Numbered from the stretch's first letter, positions 11,857 through 23,149 are shown. The stretch is 60,058 nt of DNA from Gnetum montanum (GCA_015680685.1 MNCI01025042.1:103784-163841); one strand, 5' to 3'. The notes: generated by a model not told the origin, from the letters alone. Made by a program: numbers and translations.

Positions 11857-11992
11857 TCCAATATACTTGATGGTGGAGCATGATGAAGAAGATATCAAAT
11901 GGACACAATGCACGAGTGTCAAACATAGGTTACCATTATCATTAAAGGTAAGGAAGGTCCTAATCAAGTGATGGGTTTGGGATCAAGGAGAG
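11857..11992 (-). other. Gypsy-1 internal sequence between LTR and Copia-1 insertion
   Basis: Matches 34727-34910 next to X3 (ACTTGATGGTGGAGCATGA and GTCAAACATAGGT segments), so it is Gypsy-1 3' untranslated DNA cut off by Copia-1 at 11997. It resumes at 18184. Confidence 0.7.
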
Positions 11993-11997
11993 GTAAT
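11993..11997. repeat. Target-site duplication GTAAT (left) of Copia-1
   Basis: GTAAT stands directly before the left LTR and again at 18184-18188 directly after the right LTR. The flanks align with continuous sequence at 34900-34940 of Gypsy-2. Confidence 0.8.
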
Positions 11998-13101
11998 TAA
12001 GGATCATTGGACTTAGAAGTGGCAGAGGGATGAATAAGTTCCTTAAATAAAAATTCTTTAACACAATGCACACACCAATTTTAACATGGTTTCCCAACTT
12101 GGGTAGTCCACACTCGGAGGGTAGTTCGCAAGCACACCTCTAGACTTTGTTCCTTCTAAATTGTATTTTGAAGGGTATCACACCTTGTACAAGCTCTAAG
12201 CTTCACTCCATAGTTATTTGATGTTACAAATCCAATCAATCCCACAAGGTATCGACTAGCTTAGAATGTGGTTTCAAGGATTCCACTACCTTTACAACTT
12301 GAGCTCCACTCTAGAGTGTTGTGGCACGACACCAACACTCAATCCTGCAAGATCCTGACAAGCTTAAGCAAGATGCCTTCCCTCAAGAAGCACATCAACC
12401 CTGCAAGGCAACAAAAGAGAATTAAAATCACAAGGAATAAATGTAACTAACTTTGCTGATCCTTGTACTTTGAGGTATAACTCCGTTTGACCAATTACAA
12501 CAAACAAAAGATTGTACAATGAAGAACAACAATGATTACTAAATGATTTATAATTGATAGTACTAAAGCTTGCACATTTTCCAATGATAATAAAGTCTTC
12601 TTATAGTCAATATGTTTTTGAAATCACCTCAAAATGTTTGTAATGGCTAACTAATGATCACTAGAGACATTTTCTCTAAGACTAAGACGTCTTTCTATAA
12701 TTGACCTTCATTTTTGGAAAGACATCTTCTTTAAGACAAAGATGTCTTTTTGCACTTGAGCTTCATTTTCCAAAGATGTCTTTTTCACATGAAAGACATC
12801 TATCTATCCCAAAAGACATCTTATATTTTATAGAGACATCTTCTTCTATGTTTTCTTCAATTTTGATAAGATTTTTCTATTTCTTGGAGACATCTTTTTT
12901 CAGCTTCCTTTGCCCTACAAAATCTTTGTTCCTTGTTCATGTTCTTGAACTTCCACATGCCTTTGTATCTTAATCTAAATTCTTGATTATGTCTCTATGA
13001 AGTCCTTATCCACACACAATCCTACCCTATAAACAAAACACCCCATAAACATCCTATGTTCTTCATTTTCCTTAAGGTTTTGACATACCAAAAGGTCAAC
13101 A
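11998..13101 (-). mobile_element. Copia-1 3' LTR
   Basis: In sense (minus) orientation it starts TGTTGACCTTTTGGTATG (rc of 13084-13101) and ends ATCCTTA, where the intact family ends ATCCTCA. It aligns along its full length with 17070-18183. The outer CA has mutated. Features include a TATA-like CTATAAGAAG on the minus strand near 12603 and an AGACGTCT repeat block at 12660-12905. Confidence 0.9.
12660..12905. repeat. AGACGTCT palindrome array in Copia-1 3' LTR
   Basis: About nine copies of the octamer AGACGTCT or its deaminated forms AGACATCT and AGATGTCT, spaced roughly 20-30 bp apart, upstream (minus sense) of the LTR TATA. One copy still has CG (near 12689). Homologous arrays are at 17740-17985, 24725-24930 and 29755-29925. 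Confidence 0.8.
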
Positions 13102-13116
13102 ATCTTCCCATTTTTG
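13102..13116 (-). other. Copia-1 polypurine tract
   Basis: The minus strand reads AAAAATGGGAAGAT immediately before the 3' LTR start TGTTGACC. The position and purine content fit the plus-strand primer. Confidence 0.7.
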
Positions 13117-13318
13117 GTAATGTCCAAATCTTAAGAAAATGGGTTAGACTTGTCCCAATACATAACAATACATAAGCTATTTCTTCTCCTTTTTGAACAT
13201 AACCAAAAAGAAGATGAGGCAAGCTTCCCCTAAATAGGTGTAGAAAATATATATTTGTTTTTGTGATTTTATATAATTTTTTATTATGCTCTAATTAAAA
13301 TGGAAATAATAGAAATAA

Positions 13319-14105
13319 TTACATGATAGGACAGGGTCCTATCCCCATATCCTTGCATAAAGAGGCTAATTGATGTTTGTCTAGAGGTTTTGTGAAGGCA
13401 TAAGCTAGTTGGCTTTCCATTTGAATAAAGTCTAGCCTTACATGGCCATGTTGTGTATGTTCTTGTATAAAGTGATGATAAATCTCAATATGTTTGATAT
13501 GAGAATGTTGGATGGGATTTTTTATCATGTTGATGATGCTATTATTATCATAGGAAATAGTTTTTGAGTATGCTTTTACTTGTAAATATTTGAGAGTTTC
13601 TTTCATCTAAAGTAATTGAGCACAGTAACTACTAGAAAAGATATATCTAGCTTCTGCTATTGAGAGAGTTGTAGAAGTTTTCTTCTTGGTTGTTGAAGAA
13701 ACAATACTTCTCCCTAAGAAGAAATAGTTTACACTCATGCTGTGGTGATCATCAAAACAACCTACCTTATTTGCATCATAATATTAGGAAAGATCAAGTG
13801 GAGAATCCTTTGGATACCAAAGGCCATAGTTAGCAATACCTTTTAATTAATGAAACATACGTTTAATAGCTTGGTAATGAGATTCCTTTGAAGTTGTTTG
13901 ATTTCTGACATACAATCATACACTTAAAGCTATATCTAGTCTACTAGTAGTTAAATAAAGAAGACTACCTATCATACCTCTATAAATCTTGGGATTAATA
14001 GGCTTACCTTGATCATCTTTAATAAGTTTAGAATTTGCAACCATATGAGTACTTTTAACTTCAACATCAACTAAGCTATATTTGAGCAGAATATCTTTTG
14101 CATAT
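13319..14105 (-). pseudogene. Copia-1 RNase H remnant
   Basis: The open stretch 13319-13606 carries the terminal RNase H blocks (SYDNNSIINMIKNP, HIEIYHHFI and AFTKPLDKHQ), usual at the Copia C-terminus, then a short GIGPCPIM tail. The upstream half (13606-14105) is frame-broken but keeps a YLTT-like segment (LYLTTSRLDI region, near 13930-13970). Confidence 0.85.
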
Positions 14106-14799
14106 TTGGTTTGAAAAATGAAGGTTCCATGAGTTTTTTAATAGATTTGAAACCCAAAAAAATTCTTGAGTTCTTTCATCATGCTCATTTAAAATTTAGA
14201 TTGCATGAGATCAGAAAATTTATGCAAAGAATTTTTTTAGTGGCATAAAAAATAATGTTATTAACATAAATTTAAACTATTAGAAGACCTTTACCTTCTC
14301 TTTTGGGAAACACAGTAACATCAACTTTACCTCTTTCAAATCCATTTGATGTAAGGTGTTAAGAGAGTGTTTAATATCAAGCTCTTGGATCCTATTTAAG
14401 ATCATAGAGAGATTTCTTGATCTTGTAGACACAATCAGGCTTGATGGAATCAACAAATCCTTCAAGTTGTTCAATGTAAACTTATTCTTGTATAGTTTCA
14501 TTCAAGAAATAACTTTTGACATCCATTTGATAGAGCTTGATGTTGCTAATTCTAGCATAGGAAAGAAGAATTCTAATAGATTCAAACCTAGAAATAGGAG
14601 CAAAAGTTTCATCAAAATTAATTCCTTCATGTTGGCTGTATCCTTTGGTAACCAATCTAGCCTTGTTTTTAATGATGTTTCTATTATCATTAGTCTTGTT
14701 TCTAAAGATCCATTTTGTTCCAATAACAGGTTTATTATCAAGCCTAGATGTCAATTCCCATAAATTATTTCTAGCAAATTGAATGAGTTTATCTTGCAT
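14106..14799 (-). pseudogene. Copia-1 reverse transcriptase remnant
   Basis: The stretch 14799-14482 reads NLWELTSRLDNKPVIGTKWI, then KARLVTKGYSQHEGINFDETFAP (given here as two runs: KARLVTKGYSQ and FDETFAPISRFESIRI), then LYQMDVKSYFLN. After a stop it continues with SLYDLK and the catalytic block as YVNN near 14265. Both aspartates are replaced by Asn, so the enzyme is dead. Confidence 0.9.
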
Positions 14800-14893
14800 A
14801 GTAGAAATCCAACCTTCCTCTCCTTATGCTTCCTTAAAGTTTTTTGGGTTCAAGTTGTGAGAGATATGTAGAGAAAGTATAGATATCTTTTAT

Positions 14894-15259
14894 TTAACTT
14901 CTAGTGTGAACACCATCTTTAACTTTTCCAATGTCATTGTTAAGAGAGTGAGTTTTGCTTAGTTTGGGAATTTTTGGTTGAGTGGGGAGTATCTCATGAA
15001 GTTCATCCTCAGTTTCTTCTTCATGATCACTACTAGATCCTGAAACTTTGTCATCTTGCACTTGAGTGAGGTTAGACAATTTTTGTTTGGAAACAACTTC
15101 ATCATTAGGTTGAGGAAAATTAATATCATGATCATCTATTTTGAAATTTATGGTTTCTTCTATAGTATTCATCCTTTTATTAAACACTCTATGAGCCCTA
15201 CTAACTAGAGAATATCCTAAGAAAATGCCTTCATTGATTTTTGCATCAAAATTTCTCAA
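14894..15259 (-). pseudogene. Copia-1 integrase C-terminal and linker remnant
   Basis: The frame reads NFDAKINEGIFLGYS, then SRAHRVFNKRM, the zone between Copia integrase and RT, followed by an acidic spacer (SSSDHEEETEDEL). The frame is open for 121 residues but begins mid-domain, and is disconnected by stops from the integrase core upstream. Confidence 0.85.
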
Positions 15260-15829
15260 GTTATTTTTATCATTTAGAATATAACATGTTGAACCAAAAA
15301 CATGAAAATAAGCTATTGATGGATTTCTACTAGTCTAGAATTTATAAGAAGTTTTAGAAGTGAATCTTCTTACTAGGATTCTATTAGATACATAACAAGT
15401 AGTGTTGATGGATTCAGTCCATAAGTGATGAGGAAGAATTTGATCATTTATTATGGTTCTTTCCATTTCATTTAAGATTATGTTTCTTTGTTTAGCTACC
15501 CCATTTTATTTAGGAGTTATTGTAGTAGAGAATTGATGAAGAATACAATTCATTTGACAAAACTATTTAAAATTTGCATTTTGGAACTCACCTCCATTAT
15601 TGCTTTTGATAACTTTAATACCATATCCTTTTTCTTTTTGGAACTGATTACTAATCCTCAAAAAATGATCAAATACCTCATCTTTTTTATATAAAAATGC
15701 AACCCATGTAAAGTGAGAATAATCATCAACAATGGTCAAAAAATATCTTTTCTTTCCCAAGCTATGTGTTTGAATAGACCAACCACATCCATATAAAGCA
15801 AATCTAAGGGACAAGTAATGGAAATACAA
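15260..15829 (-). pseudogene. Copia-1 integrase core remnant
   Basis: The open piece 15829-15563 reads GKKRYFLTIVDDYSHFTWV and KSNNGGEF, the first two acidic positions of the rve core (VDDYS; S/D-NGGEF with Asp replaced by Asn). The GVAKQRN block near 15495 corresponds to the catalytic Glu motif G-V-A-E-R, with Glu replaced by Lys. Inactive. Confidence 0.9.
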
Positions 15830-15851
15830 TTTCTCTTACCAAATATTACAC

Positions 15852-16064
15852 TTATTTATTTTCCTTTTGACAATCTTTACATGTATTTATGTTGAAATCT
15901 TTGAGATTGAGGAGATCATGAACCATGTCCTTTGATACCAATGTTTGCAAAATTTCCTTATTCATGTGGCCCAACTTTGTAAGCCAAATATGTGTATAAT
16001 CTACATAACTTACTAAGAACTTGGATTCAAGGTTAGGACAAGTTTGAAAAATAGTGGTATACAC
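15852..16064 (-). pseudogene. Copia-1 GAG-pre-integrase (zinc-binding) domain
   Basis: Seventy residues containing HIWLTKLGHMN and CKDCQKENK, the H-x-H...C-x2-C zinc-binding head of Copia integrase. It starts in mid-domain and is separated by stops from gag. Confidence 0.85.
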
Positions 16065-16382
16065 ATTTCCTTTTCTAGTTCCTTCTATTATAATGTTTCT
16101 AGTAGATAAATCTTGTATTCTACAATTTTCTTTCGAAAAAGTAACATTAAAATTTGAATCAGAAAACTAACTAACAATAAGAAGATTATGTTTTAATCCA
16201 TCAATGACAAAAACTTTTTTTATAGTTGGAAATCCCTTACCTTTACCTCCTATGATACCAATAACTATTATAGGTGCTTCCATATCATCTCCAAATGTGA
16301 CTGTTCCACAATTTTATTCCATGAAGTGGGTGAAGTAGGATTTGCCACCTTTCATGTACTTGGAACACTTAATATCAATATA

Positions 16383-17014
16383 TCACATGCTAGCTTTGTC
16401 ATTGAAGAGAGTAATTTGAGCCATCAAGTTCTTTTCAAACTTTACTTCTTTTCTTTTCCAACTTTGCATGGTTCTCATTTTAGGCCACACTTGCAAAGAC
16501 CGAGAATAGTGATGTAATATAAGATAGAAAAATGCTTGAATATGGCTATATTTACAACAAAAGAAGCATTTCAAGATTTTTGGTTTAGTAGATTTACCAA
16601 AACTAGATAAATGTTGTTTGTGGTCTTTGGACTTCTGCATAGAGTTCTTATTCATTTGCTTAATCACATTTGTTAGTTTTTGAATCTTAGTCCTAAGGTT
16701 TGAGTTTTCCTTTTTGAGATAAGAGCATTCCTCATCTAGAACTTTAATTTTATTTGCTTAACATGTAAAGAATCTTTTATTTCAATACATAGATTTTTGA
16801 AAGAAAGAATATCATTATAAAACATTCCATACATTTCTTCAATATCACAATCAATATTAATCTTGCAAGAGCAGACACTTTTATTTCTGAATAGAATGAC
16901 TAAAATGAAAGAGTTACCTTTTTGGTAGGTGTGATATAGAAATTGGATACAATAGTTGATAAAGAAACTTGGTCTCCTTGACCAAGTATGTTTTGTATTG
17001 ATAGCCCCTTCCAT
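16383..17014 (-). pseudogene. Copia-1 gag remnant with internal deletion
   Basis: A start at 17014 gives MEGAINTKHTWSRRPSF, matching a Copia gag N-terminus (compare MEGTLYKKSP in Copia-2), but the central gag domain is missing. The frame then runs into the coiled-coil-like and zinc-knuckle part (16667-16383; C-x2-C-x4-H retained, last Cys replaced, in CFFCCKYSH). The region 16065-16382 between gag and the GAG-pre-integrase domain shows only frame-broken protease-like traces. Confidence 0.75.
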
Positions 17015-17050
17015 TGTTCACTCTTGGAGATTGATGAAGAGTGCAAGAGA

Positions 17051-17068
17051 ACCAGGCTCTGATATGAC
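17051..17068 (-). other. Copia-1 primer-binding site
   Basis: The minus strand reads TCATATCAGAGCCTGGT directly after the 5' LTR. TATCAGAGCC is the core complementary to the 3' end of plant initiator Met-tRNA, the usual Copia primer. Confidence 0.85.
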
Positions 17069-17069
17069 T

Positions 17070-18183
17070 TGAGGATTGTTGAACTTAGAAGGGGGGTAAG
17101 GGATGAATAAGTTCTCCAAATAAAAATTATTTAACACAAAGAACATACAAATTTTAACATGGTTCTCTAACTTGGGTAGTCCACACTTGGAGGGTAGTTT
17201 GCAAGCACATCTCCAAAATTTCTTTGTTCCAAGTTGTGGTTTGAAGGGTATCACATCCTATACAAGCTCTAAGCTCCAATTTGGAGTGATTCAATGCTAT
17301 GAATCCACTCAACCCTGCAAGGTCCCAACAAGCTTAGAATGTGGTTTCAAGGATCTGACTACCTTTACAACTTGATCTTTGCTCTAGAGTGTTGTGGCAC
17401 TACACCAAAAATCAATCCCATAGGATCTTGACAAGCTTAAGAAAGATGCCTTTTCTCAAGAACCACATCAATCCCATAGGCCAACAAAAGAAAATTACAA
17501 TCACAAGAAAGGAATGCAACTAACTTTTCTAATCCTTGTACTTTGAGGCATAGCTTACTTTGACCAATTACAATAGACAAAAGATTATACAATGAGGGAA
17601 AACGATGATTACAATGATTCCCAGATGATTTACAATTTATAGTACCAAAGCTTGCACATTTTCCAATGAGAATAAAGTCTTCTTATAGCTAATATGTTTT
17701 TGAAATTGCCTTGGAATTTTTGTAATGGCTAACTAATGCTCACTAGAGACATCTTCCCTGAGACTGAGATGTCTTTCTATAATTGTCCTTCATTATGGAA
17801 AGATGTCTTCTTTAAGACAGAGATGTCTTTCTACATTTAATCTTAATTATGAAAAGATGTATTGTTCACATGAAAGATGTCTTTATGTCTTGAAAGACAT
17901 CTTTTATTTTCCAGAGATGTCTTCTTTTGTGTTACCTGCAATTCTATCAAGATGTATTTTGTTTCTTAGAGACGTCTTTCTTCAGCTTCCTTTACCCTAT
18001 GAAACCTGCATTTCTTGTTCATATTCTTGATCTTCAACATGACTTCTTGTCTTAATCTAAATTCTTAATGATGTCTCTATGAAGTCCTTACCCACACACA
18101 ATCCTACCCTATAAACAAAACACGACACAAACATCATATGTTCTCCATTTTCCTTAAGGTTTTGACATACTAAAAGGTCAACA
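17070..18183 (-). mobile_element. Copia-1 5' LTR
   Basis: In sense orientation it runs from TGTTGACCTTTTAGTATG to ATCCTCA, with TG...CA termini. It aligns with 11998-13101 throughout, with scattered substitutions mostly of CG-to-TG/CA type. An AGACGTCT array is at 17740-17985. Followed by GTAAT (18184-18188), the right target-site duplication. Confidence 0.9.
17740..17985. repeat. AGACGTCT palindrome array in Copia-1 5' LTR
   Basis: About nine AGACGTCT-type octamers in the forms AGACATCT, AGATGTCT and AGACGTCT. The copy near 17768 reads AGATGTCT where the partner LTR still has AGACGTCT at 12689; the reverse applies near 17970. Confidence 0.8.
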
Positions 18184-18584
18184 GTAATAAGAGTGAAGTG
18201 GAATAAGCACTCTTGGTATGGTAGGACAAGCTCACTGAATCTTACACATTAAGGTCACATGGTGACTTTCTATTGTAATGATTTGTAATTTCGCAATGAC
18301 TTCAGGCTTCATCCTGTAAGCAAAAATCCAAGGGAACAAGAAAATGAGATAAAGAAAACATGTTTTCACAATACAATGCATAGGGCTATATGAAGAAACT
18401 AGCAAACTAGGCCACCAAAGATCATAATTTTTCCACCCAAAAGGGATTTGATTCTTGCACTATAGCTATTACAAAGCTTTCTAGTGCATTTGTTGTGCAA
18501 AAGGAGGTAAAGAGAAGAATGCTTGCTTGCTTGTTATTGGTCACTATAGTTATGTATGTCAATGTTGGTACTTGCCAAGAAAAT
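18184..18584 (-). other. Gypsy-1 3' untranslated region
   Basis: Continues the Gypsy-1 internal DNA after Copia-1. The CACTCTTGGTATGGTAGGAC and CATGGTGACTT segments match 34935-34990 of Gypsy-2. No coding potential between here and the integrase end. Confidence 0.7.
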
Positions 18585-19700
18585 GTGTTAGATGTAACAA
18601 GGCTTTAGATGGGAATGATTAACCAGATTGGCCAATTCATTCCCATCCATGTTTGTTATTCTGAAGGTTCCATTACCATAGGCCTTGGTGATCAAGAAAT
18701 GCCCTTCCTAGTTTACTAAGAACTTATTCACATGCTCATAGACAACATTGACGACCAGATATTCCTTCTTGATCTTTCATTTATTTAGGTTATGGTAGTG
18801 TTTTTGTTTCTACCTCTCCTATTATAACTCAATGTGAGCAAGCGTTTACACCTGTTGCTCCTCCATTGAGTCTAGAACCATCATATGCAACTCCTTGTTT
18901 TTTTCATCATTAATGTAGTCTCATAGAGCCACTCAAAGTGATGCGACCTGAAATTCAAGAGGAAAAAAAACTTTAGAACCATAGACTAGGCTATATGAAG
19001 TTACACTAGTTATAGTCTAATAGATCATTTAGTAGGCCCATAGTGCATGGACAAGCTGCTCATGCCACTTGCATCTACTATTGGTTAGCATCTTTTTCAA
19101 CAAGTTTATGATTGCCTTGTTGCTAGTTTTAGCTTGTCCATTGGCTTGAGGGTAGCATGGTGATGAAAAGGAATATTTAATGCCTATTTCTTAGCAAAAG
19201 GCTTTTGTTTTATGGCTACTAAACTATGGTTCATTATCTATGAATATTATCATAGGTATGCCAAAACGAGCTACTATGTTGTAAGTATAAATCTACAAAC
19301 TTGCTAAGATGTTGTCTTCTTTAGGGAAATAGCTTCAACCCACTTTTTGAAGTATTCAGATGTGGTGATGATGAAGCTATGCTCGATGAAAGACTTAGGA
19401 ATTATATGTTCAATGATATTCAATCCCCATCATTGAAATAGCCAAGTTATTTGAGTAGTGTGTAACTTAGATGGTTGAACATCTATTAGGTTACTATGTT
19501 GTTGACAAGTCATAGGTCTTAACCTTCTATAGGTAATCATTTTTCATATAAGGCTAGTAATAGCCTAGTCATCTAATCTTAGTAGCCTTAGCTCTAGGTC
19601 CTATATGTCCTTCACATACACCCTCATGAATTTGTTCAAGGATTGTGTGAGCTTCAATTTTTCCCAAGCATACTACCAATATGCCATCATAAGATTGTTG
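18585..19700 (-). pseudogene. Gypsy-1 integrase remnant (Tat-like)
   Basis: Broken frames on the minus strand read a core block IDNEP (DNGP with Gly to Glu), CYPQANGQAK with the catalytic Glu replaced by Lys, KWHEQLVHALWAY, then the C-terminal GDLVLR-like KKEYLVV run, GHFLITKAYGNG and HSHLKPCYI before a stop near 18585. The order matches integrases of non-chromovirus Gypsy elements. Gypsy-2 at 35240-36450 is the closest relative in the window. Confidence 0.8.
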
Positions 19701-20099
19701 ACATAATGTGTTATTACTTATAATGACATACTATTTTGATCTTTTACATATAGTATCATTTTGAGAAGTAGTTAGGCCTTTTGGAGATTCACCATGCATG
19801 AGGTAAAACTTGATATTATCGTACCATTTCCTTGGAGGGGTAGTATTGACAAAAGCTATAAAGTTATCCTTACTGTTCTGCATGAGGGAAATAGCCTAGT
19901 TCATGGTGTAGGTAGCTTACTAAACACATAAGATGTCACACTAAGAGCTAAGGTTGCAATGGTATTAGCTAGCATGTTCTCATTTTAGGATACATGTTGG
20001 ATATTAACATTTGTAAATTGTTGCATCAGTTTCTTTCCTAAGTTACAATAAAGTTGTAAATGTTTACCCTTAAATGAATAAACCTCGATTACTTGGTTA

Positions 20100-20440
20100 A
20101 CCACAAGTTGTAAATCACATTTAATCATTAGGTGCTTGATTCTTTGGTTATGAGCTACCATCATTCACTTGATCAATCCTTCATACTTTGGTATGTTGTT
20201 GGTACATGAGAATTCAAAATGATAAGTGAAGGATTGGATTTCAATAGATAGGAGTATTATGATGGCAGTAGCATTGCTCTCATGGGTAGTTAAATCTCTA
20301 TCAAAGTGCATAACTACCTCATAGTCCTTGCATACTTGGCTAACAATGTTGACATGCTTGTTAGGGAATTCAGGATCAATGGCTACATGGTCATCTATTG
20401 GTGAAGCAATGAGTTGTGTGGCTATCGCTTGGCCTTTCAT
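20100..20440 (-). pseudogene. Gypsy-1 second (archaeal-type) RNase H remnant
   Basis: The open stretch 20440-20165 begins KGQAIATQLIASPIDDH and continues with EVVMHFDRDLTTHESNA and FECTNN-like FSCTNNIPKYEGL. This layout (KGQAIADQL linker, then a ribonuclease H with an F-D-G core and NN-x-AEYE-like block) is known from Tat-lineage Gypsy elements, which carry an extra RNase H after the usual one. Confidence 0.75.
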
Positions 20441-21332
20441 TGATGCTTGAGAAATGTAATGAAGGTTAAGTTTGGCTATTATGGATTTCCAATGAGCAAT
20501 ATCACTACTCTTATAAATATTGGTTGTTATGGCTCTAAGTATGTTCTTATAGATGACATTGAACTAGCTCCTAAAGAGCTAGTATCTCCCTTCAGTGAGA
20601 AGGCTAGGGCTAGACAATACTTCTCTACTTCGGTGTATTGGGTCTCATGGATAGTTAATGCATGGCTTAGGTAGTATATGGGAAGCTTTGCTCCATCATC
20701 TTATTTTTGATAAAGCAAAGAGGTAATGGACATGTAGAGATAGTAAGGTAGATGTAAAAAGGCTTATCCTCTTACACTGGATAAACCATTGATAATTGTG
20801 CCAACTCTTAATTAAGATTTTCAAAGGCTTCTTGACATTGATCCATCCACTCATAGTAAACTCCTTTCTTAAGAAAGTGTTGCATGGGTTGTAAATTATC
20901 CATAAGACTAGTGATAAACCTACAGATAAATTGTAATACTACAAAGCCAAGCATCTTATTGATTTTGATGCGAAAGGCACACTTTTTGGGATTAAGCCTA
21001 ATCTCATACTTAAGACATAATTTCAACACAAGGTCAAGGTCATGCACATGGTTTTTAGCCACTTTAGACTTAATGCCTATATTTTCTATGTAATCATTGA
21101 GTAATCCTAGCATATAATCACTAAAGATATATGTCATCACTCTTTGGTAGGTTGTTCCTACATTCTTTAGGCCAAAGGGCATCATGATGTAGTAAAAGGC
21201 ACCTCAAGGGATCATGCAGGTCATACTAAGTTGATGTTCTGGGTTAATCCTAATTTGGTTGTATCTCAAGAACTCATCCATGAAGGATAGTAAAGCATGT
21301 CTAGCTGTAATATCAATAAGTTGATCAATACT
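20441..21332 (-). pseudogene. Gypsy-1 RT palm and first RNase H remnant
   Basis: The open piece 21185-20808 reads MMPFGLKNVGTTYQRVMTYI, the catalytic block as DYIENIG (YVDD changed to YIEN), LNPKKCAF and the RT connection. A region corresponding to about 40 residues (the DPAKVQAI-type segment) is missing compared with Gypsy-2. The conventional RNase H (20808-20450) is frame-broken. RT fingers continue at 22401-22520 beyond a solo LTR inserted at 21333. Confidence 0.85.
21328..21332. repeat. Target-site duplication ATACT (left) of solo LTR-A
   Basis: ATACT precedes TGATGAG and recurs at 22401-22405 after CTCATCA. The uninterrupted order GATCAATACTA is seen in Gypsy-2 at 38104-38114, which confirms the insertion point. 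Confidence 0.9.
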
Positions 21333-21339
21333 TGATGAG

Positions 21340-21432
21340 ACGCGATTTACACTAGGCCGCGATATCGCGTACGCGATATCGCGTACGCGATATCGCGTCT
21401 TCTTCTACAATATTGCGTACGCGATATCGCGT
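21340..21432. repeat. ACGCGATATCGCGT palindrome array
   Basis: The perfect 14-bp palindrome ACGCGATATCGCGT, or GCGATATCGCGTAC overlaps of it, is repeated four times in about 70 bp, with one diverged unit (AATATTGCGTACGCG). It lies about 15-105 bp upstream of the TATA box in the solo LTR, the expected place of U3 regulatory repeats. Confidence 0.9.
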
Positions 21433-21446
21433 CCCGCCGCCATTTC

Positions 21447-21454
21447 TATAAATA
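21447..21454 (+). promoter_or_regulatory. Solo LTR-A TATA box
   Basis: TATAAATA within TTTCTATAAATAAGAGG, about 15 bp after the palindrome array and about 170 bp before the AATAAA signal. This spacing is typical for the U3/R junction of an LTR. Confidence 0.7.
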
Positions 21455-21620
21455 AGAGGTGGCACTCCCTTCATTTCCCAATCCTGGCTAGTGTAGTGAA
21501 GCTCTGGCAGATTGATCACTCCAGAGTTAGAATTTTTCCCCATGTGCCCGTAGTAGGAGTCCTAGAGTGAACGGCTCTTTATTCGAGCAGCTTGTAACCT
21601 GAACCCAAGTTGTGTACGGC

Positions 21621-21626
21621 AATAAA
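21621..21626 (+). promoter_or_regulatory. Solo LTR-A poly(A) signal
   Basis: AATAAA in GGCAATAAAGACG, the same context as at 729-734 in the other family-A LTR. Confidence 0.6.
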
Positions 21627-22400
21627 GACGAACTTGTTTGGATAAACCTTGCAGCACGTGGTTTCATTTATTGCTTTATTTCCTGCTTTCCTAGTGCGTT
21701 CAAGTACGACTTGATTACGAGCGTCTACGGACGTGTACGGCTAGTCAAGGAATCGGCTGCTTGACGCAATGCATGAGTACGACTCAATTACGAGCATTGG
21801 ATGCTTGGTAACCCAGTAGCGTATTCCAGGATTCTGCGCTTGGTAACTCCCGGGTCTAATGTGTACGGCTAGTTGAGGAATCGGCTGCTCATTGCTAGGC
21901 TAGATCGTGTGATAAGTACGACTTAGTTACGAGCACCCACGGGTGTGTACGGCTGGCTAAGGAATCGGCTGCTTATCACACGTAGGCTAAATAGGTGCCT
22001 CAGTACGACCACTTCGAGCACTTGCGTTACGTGTGGCGATCCCAGTAACGATTAGCGTTTGGTAAGCTGCAGTTGCATAGTTCAGGGTGTGTCCGGCAAG
22101 TGGGAACGGATGCTGACGCTAGTTAATTTAGACTTAGATCTTAGTTAGAGTTAGTTTAGCTTTCTCAACCCTTTCTCCTGGTAGCATAGAAGATAAGCCG
22201 AAAATACCAAAAAAATCACATACCTCAGACTTGCTTAACCATACACCGTGACACATACAAGCAAGCCTGGGAAGACAACGAACAATTAACCCCAAGTGTT
22301 TCTTGTGGAGTTAAGGCATTTAGTCTGCGGAGTTCGACTGGATCGTGCGTGCATGCTCGTATTCGTATGGTGGAGTGTAGGGGTACCTCGCCACTCATCA

Positions 22401-22950
22401 ATACTAAATAAAGGAAAATCATCTTTGATGATTTCCTTATTCATGTCTCGGAAATTAATACATATATGTATACTCCCATTTTTCTTAGGGACTACCACTA
22501 TGTTGAAAACTTATTTTGCATAATTGATAGCTCTAATGAAACCATTTTGGTATAATTTTGTCATTTCATCAGAAATTGGTAGGAATAAATTTGGCCTAAT
22601 CTTGCAAAGTTTTTGCTTAACTAGTCTAATACTAGAATTAAGTATGATGTTATGTTGCACTAGGAGTGGTCAAGACCTGGCATATCTTCATATGACTAGG
22701 AAAAAGCCTTAGTATTGTCCTAGAGAACCTTGGTGATGTCTTGAGCCTATTGAAGTTCCAATGAGGAATAAAATTTTAGTGTTCTCTTCTCAACACTATG
22801 TGTTGTAATAGGAACATGAACCAGAGAGCCCTTACTGATGTTGCTAGCTTCAAGGTCAAGGGTTTTAACTAGGTTTTCAGGCCATTCTATAGGTTTCTCT
22901 ATTAAGGCTATGTGGTCAACAACACCCTTAGGCTCAAGATATAGGCAATT
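22401..22950 (-). pseudogene. Gypsy-1 RT N-terminal and pro-RT spacer remnant
   Basis: The minus strand reads VVPKKNGSIHICINFRDMNK and DDFPLFSID just before the solo LTR, the RT fingers (V-P-K-K-N-G, F-R-D-L-N-K). Upstream to 22950 lies frame-broken spacer. Its CATATCTTCATATGACTAGG segment (22680-22699) marks the point where Gypsy-2 was broken by Gypsy-3. Confidence 0.8.
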
Positions 22951-23149
22951 AAATTCAATGCATCATTCAACATGATCATGAGGTCCACTTAGACTTAAAG
23001 ACCTATTGAATTACTCCTAGATGTCCATACTCCAATTCTACATATCAACCATAAGCACATTAAGTGGCACCTATGTGAAAAAATGAGTAAATAATGCCAA
23101 AATAAAGTAAAATACTCTAGCAATAGCTAAAATACATCAAGCTAAATGA

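Larger units (their letters stand above)
21333..22400 (+). mobile_element. Family-A solo LTR (complete)
   Basis: 1068 bp from TGATGAG to CTCATCA, with 7-bp inverted termini and 5-bp ATACT duplications, inserted in the Gypsy-1 RT. Parts in order: CpG palindrome array (21340-21432), TATA box (21447-21454), AATAAA (21621-21626), then about 550 bp of U5-like sequence with repeated CGAGCA and GGCTGCT motifs, ending CACTCATCA. No internal region remains, so it is the product of LTR-LTR recombination. It is much more CpG-rich and less decayed than its surroundings, so it is a recent arrival. Confidence 0.95.

Noticed and set aside
14356-14763. 135-codon plus-strand frame
   Set aside because: Antisense shadow of the Copia-1 RT on the minus strand.
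21340-21432. CRISPR-like short regular repeats
   Set aside because: Units are contiguous palindromes without spacers, in a plant LTR.
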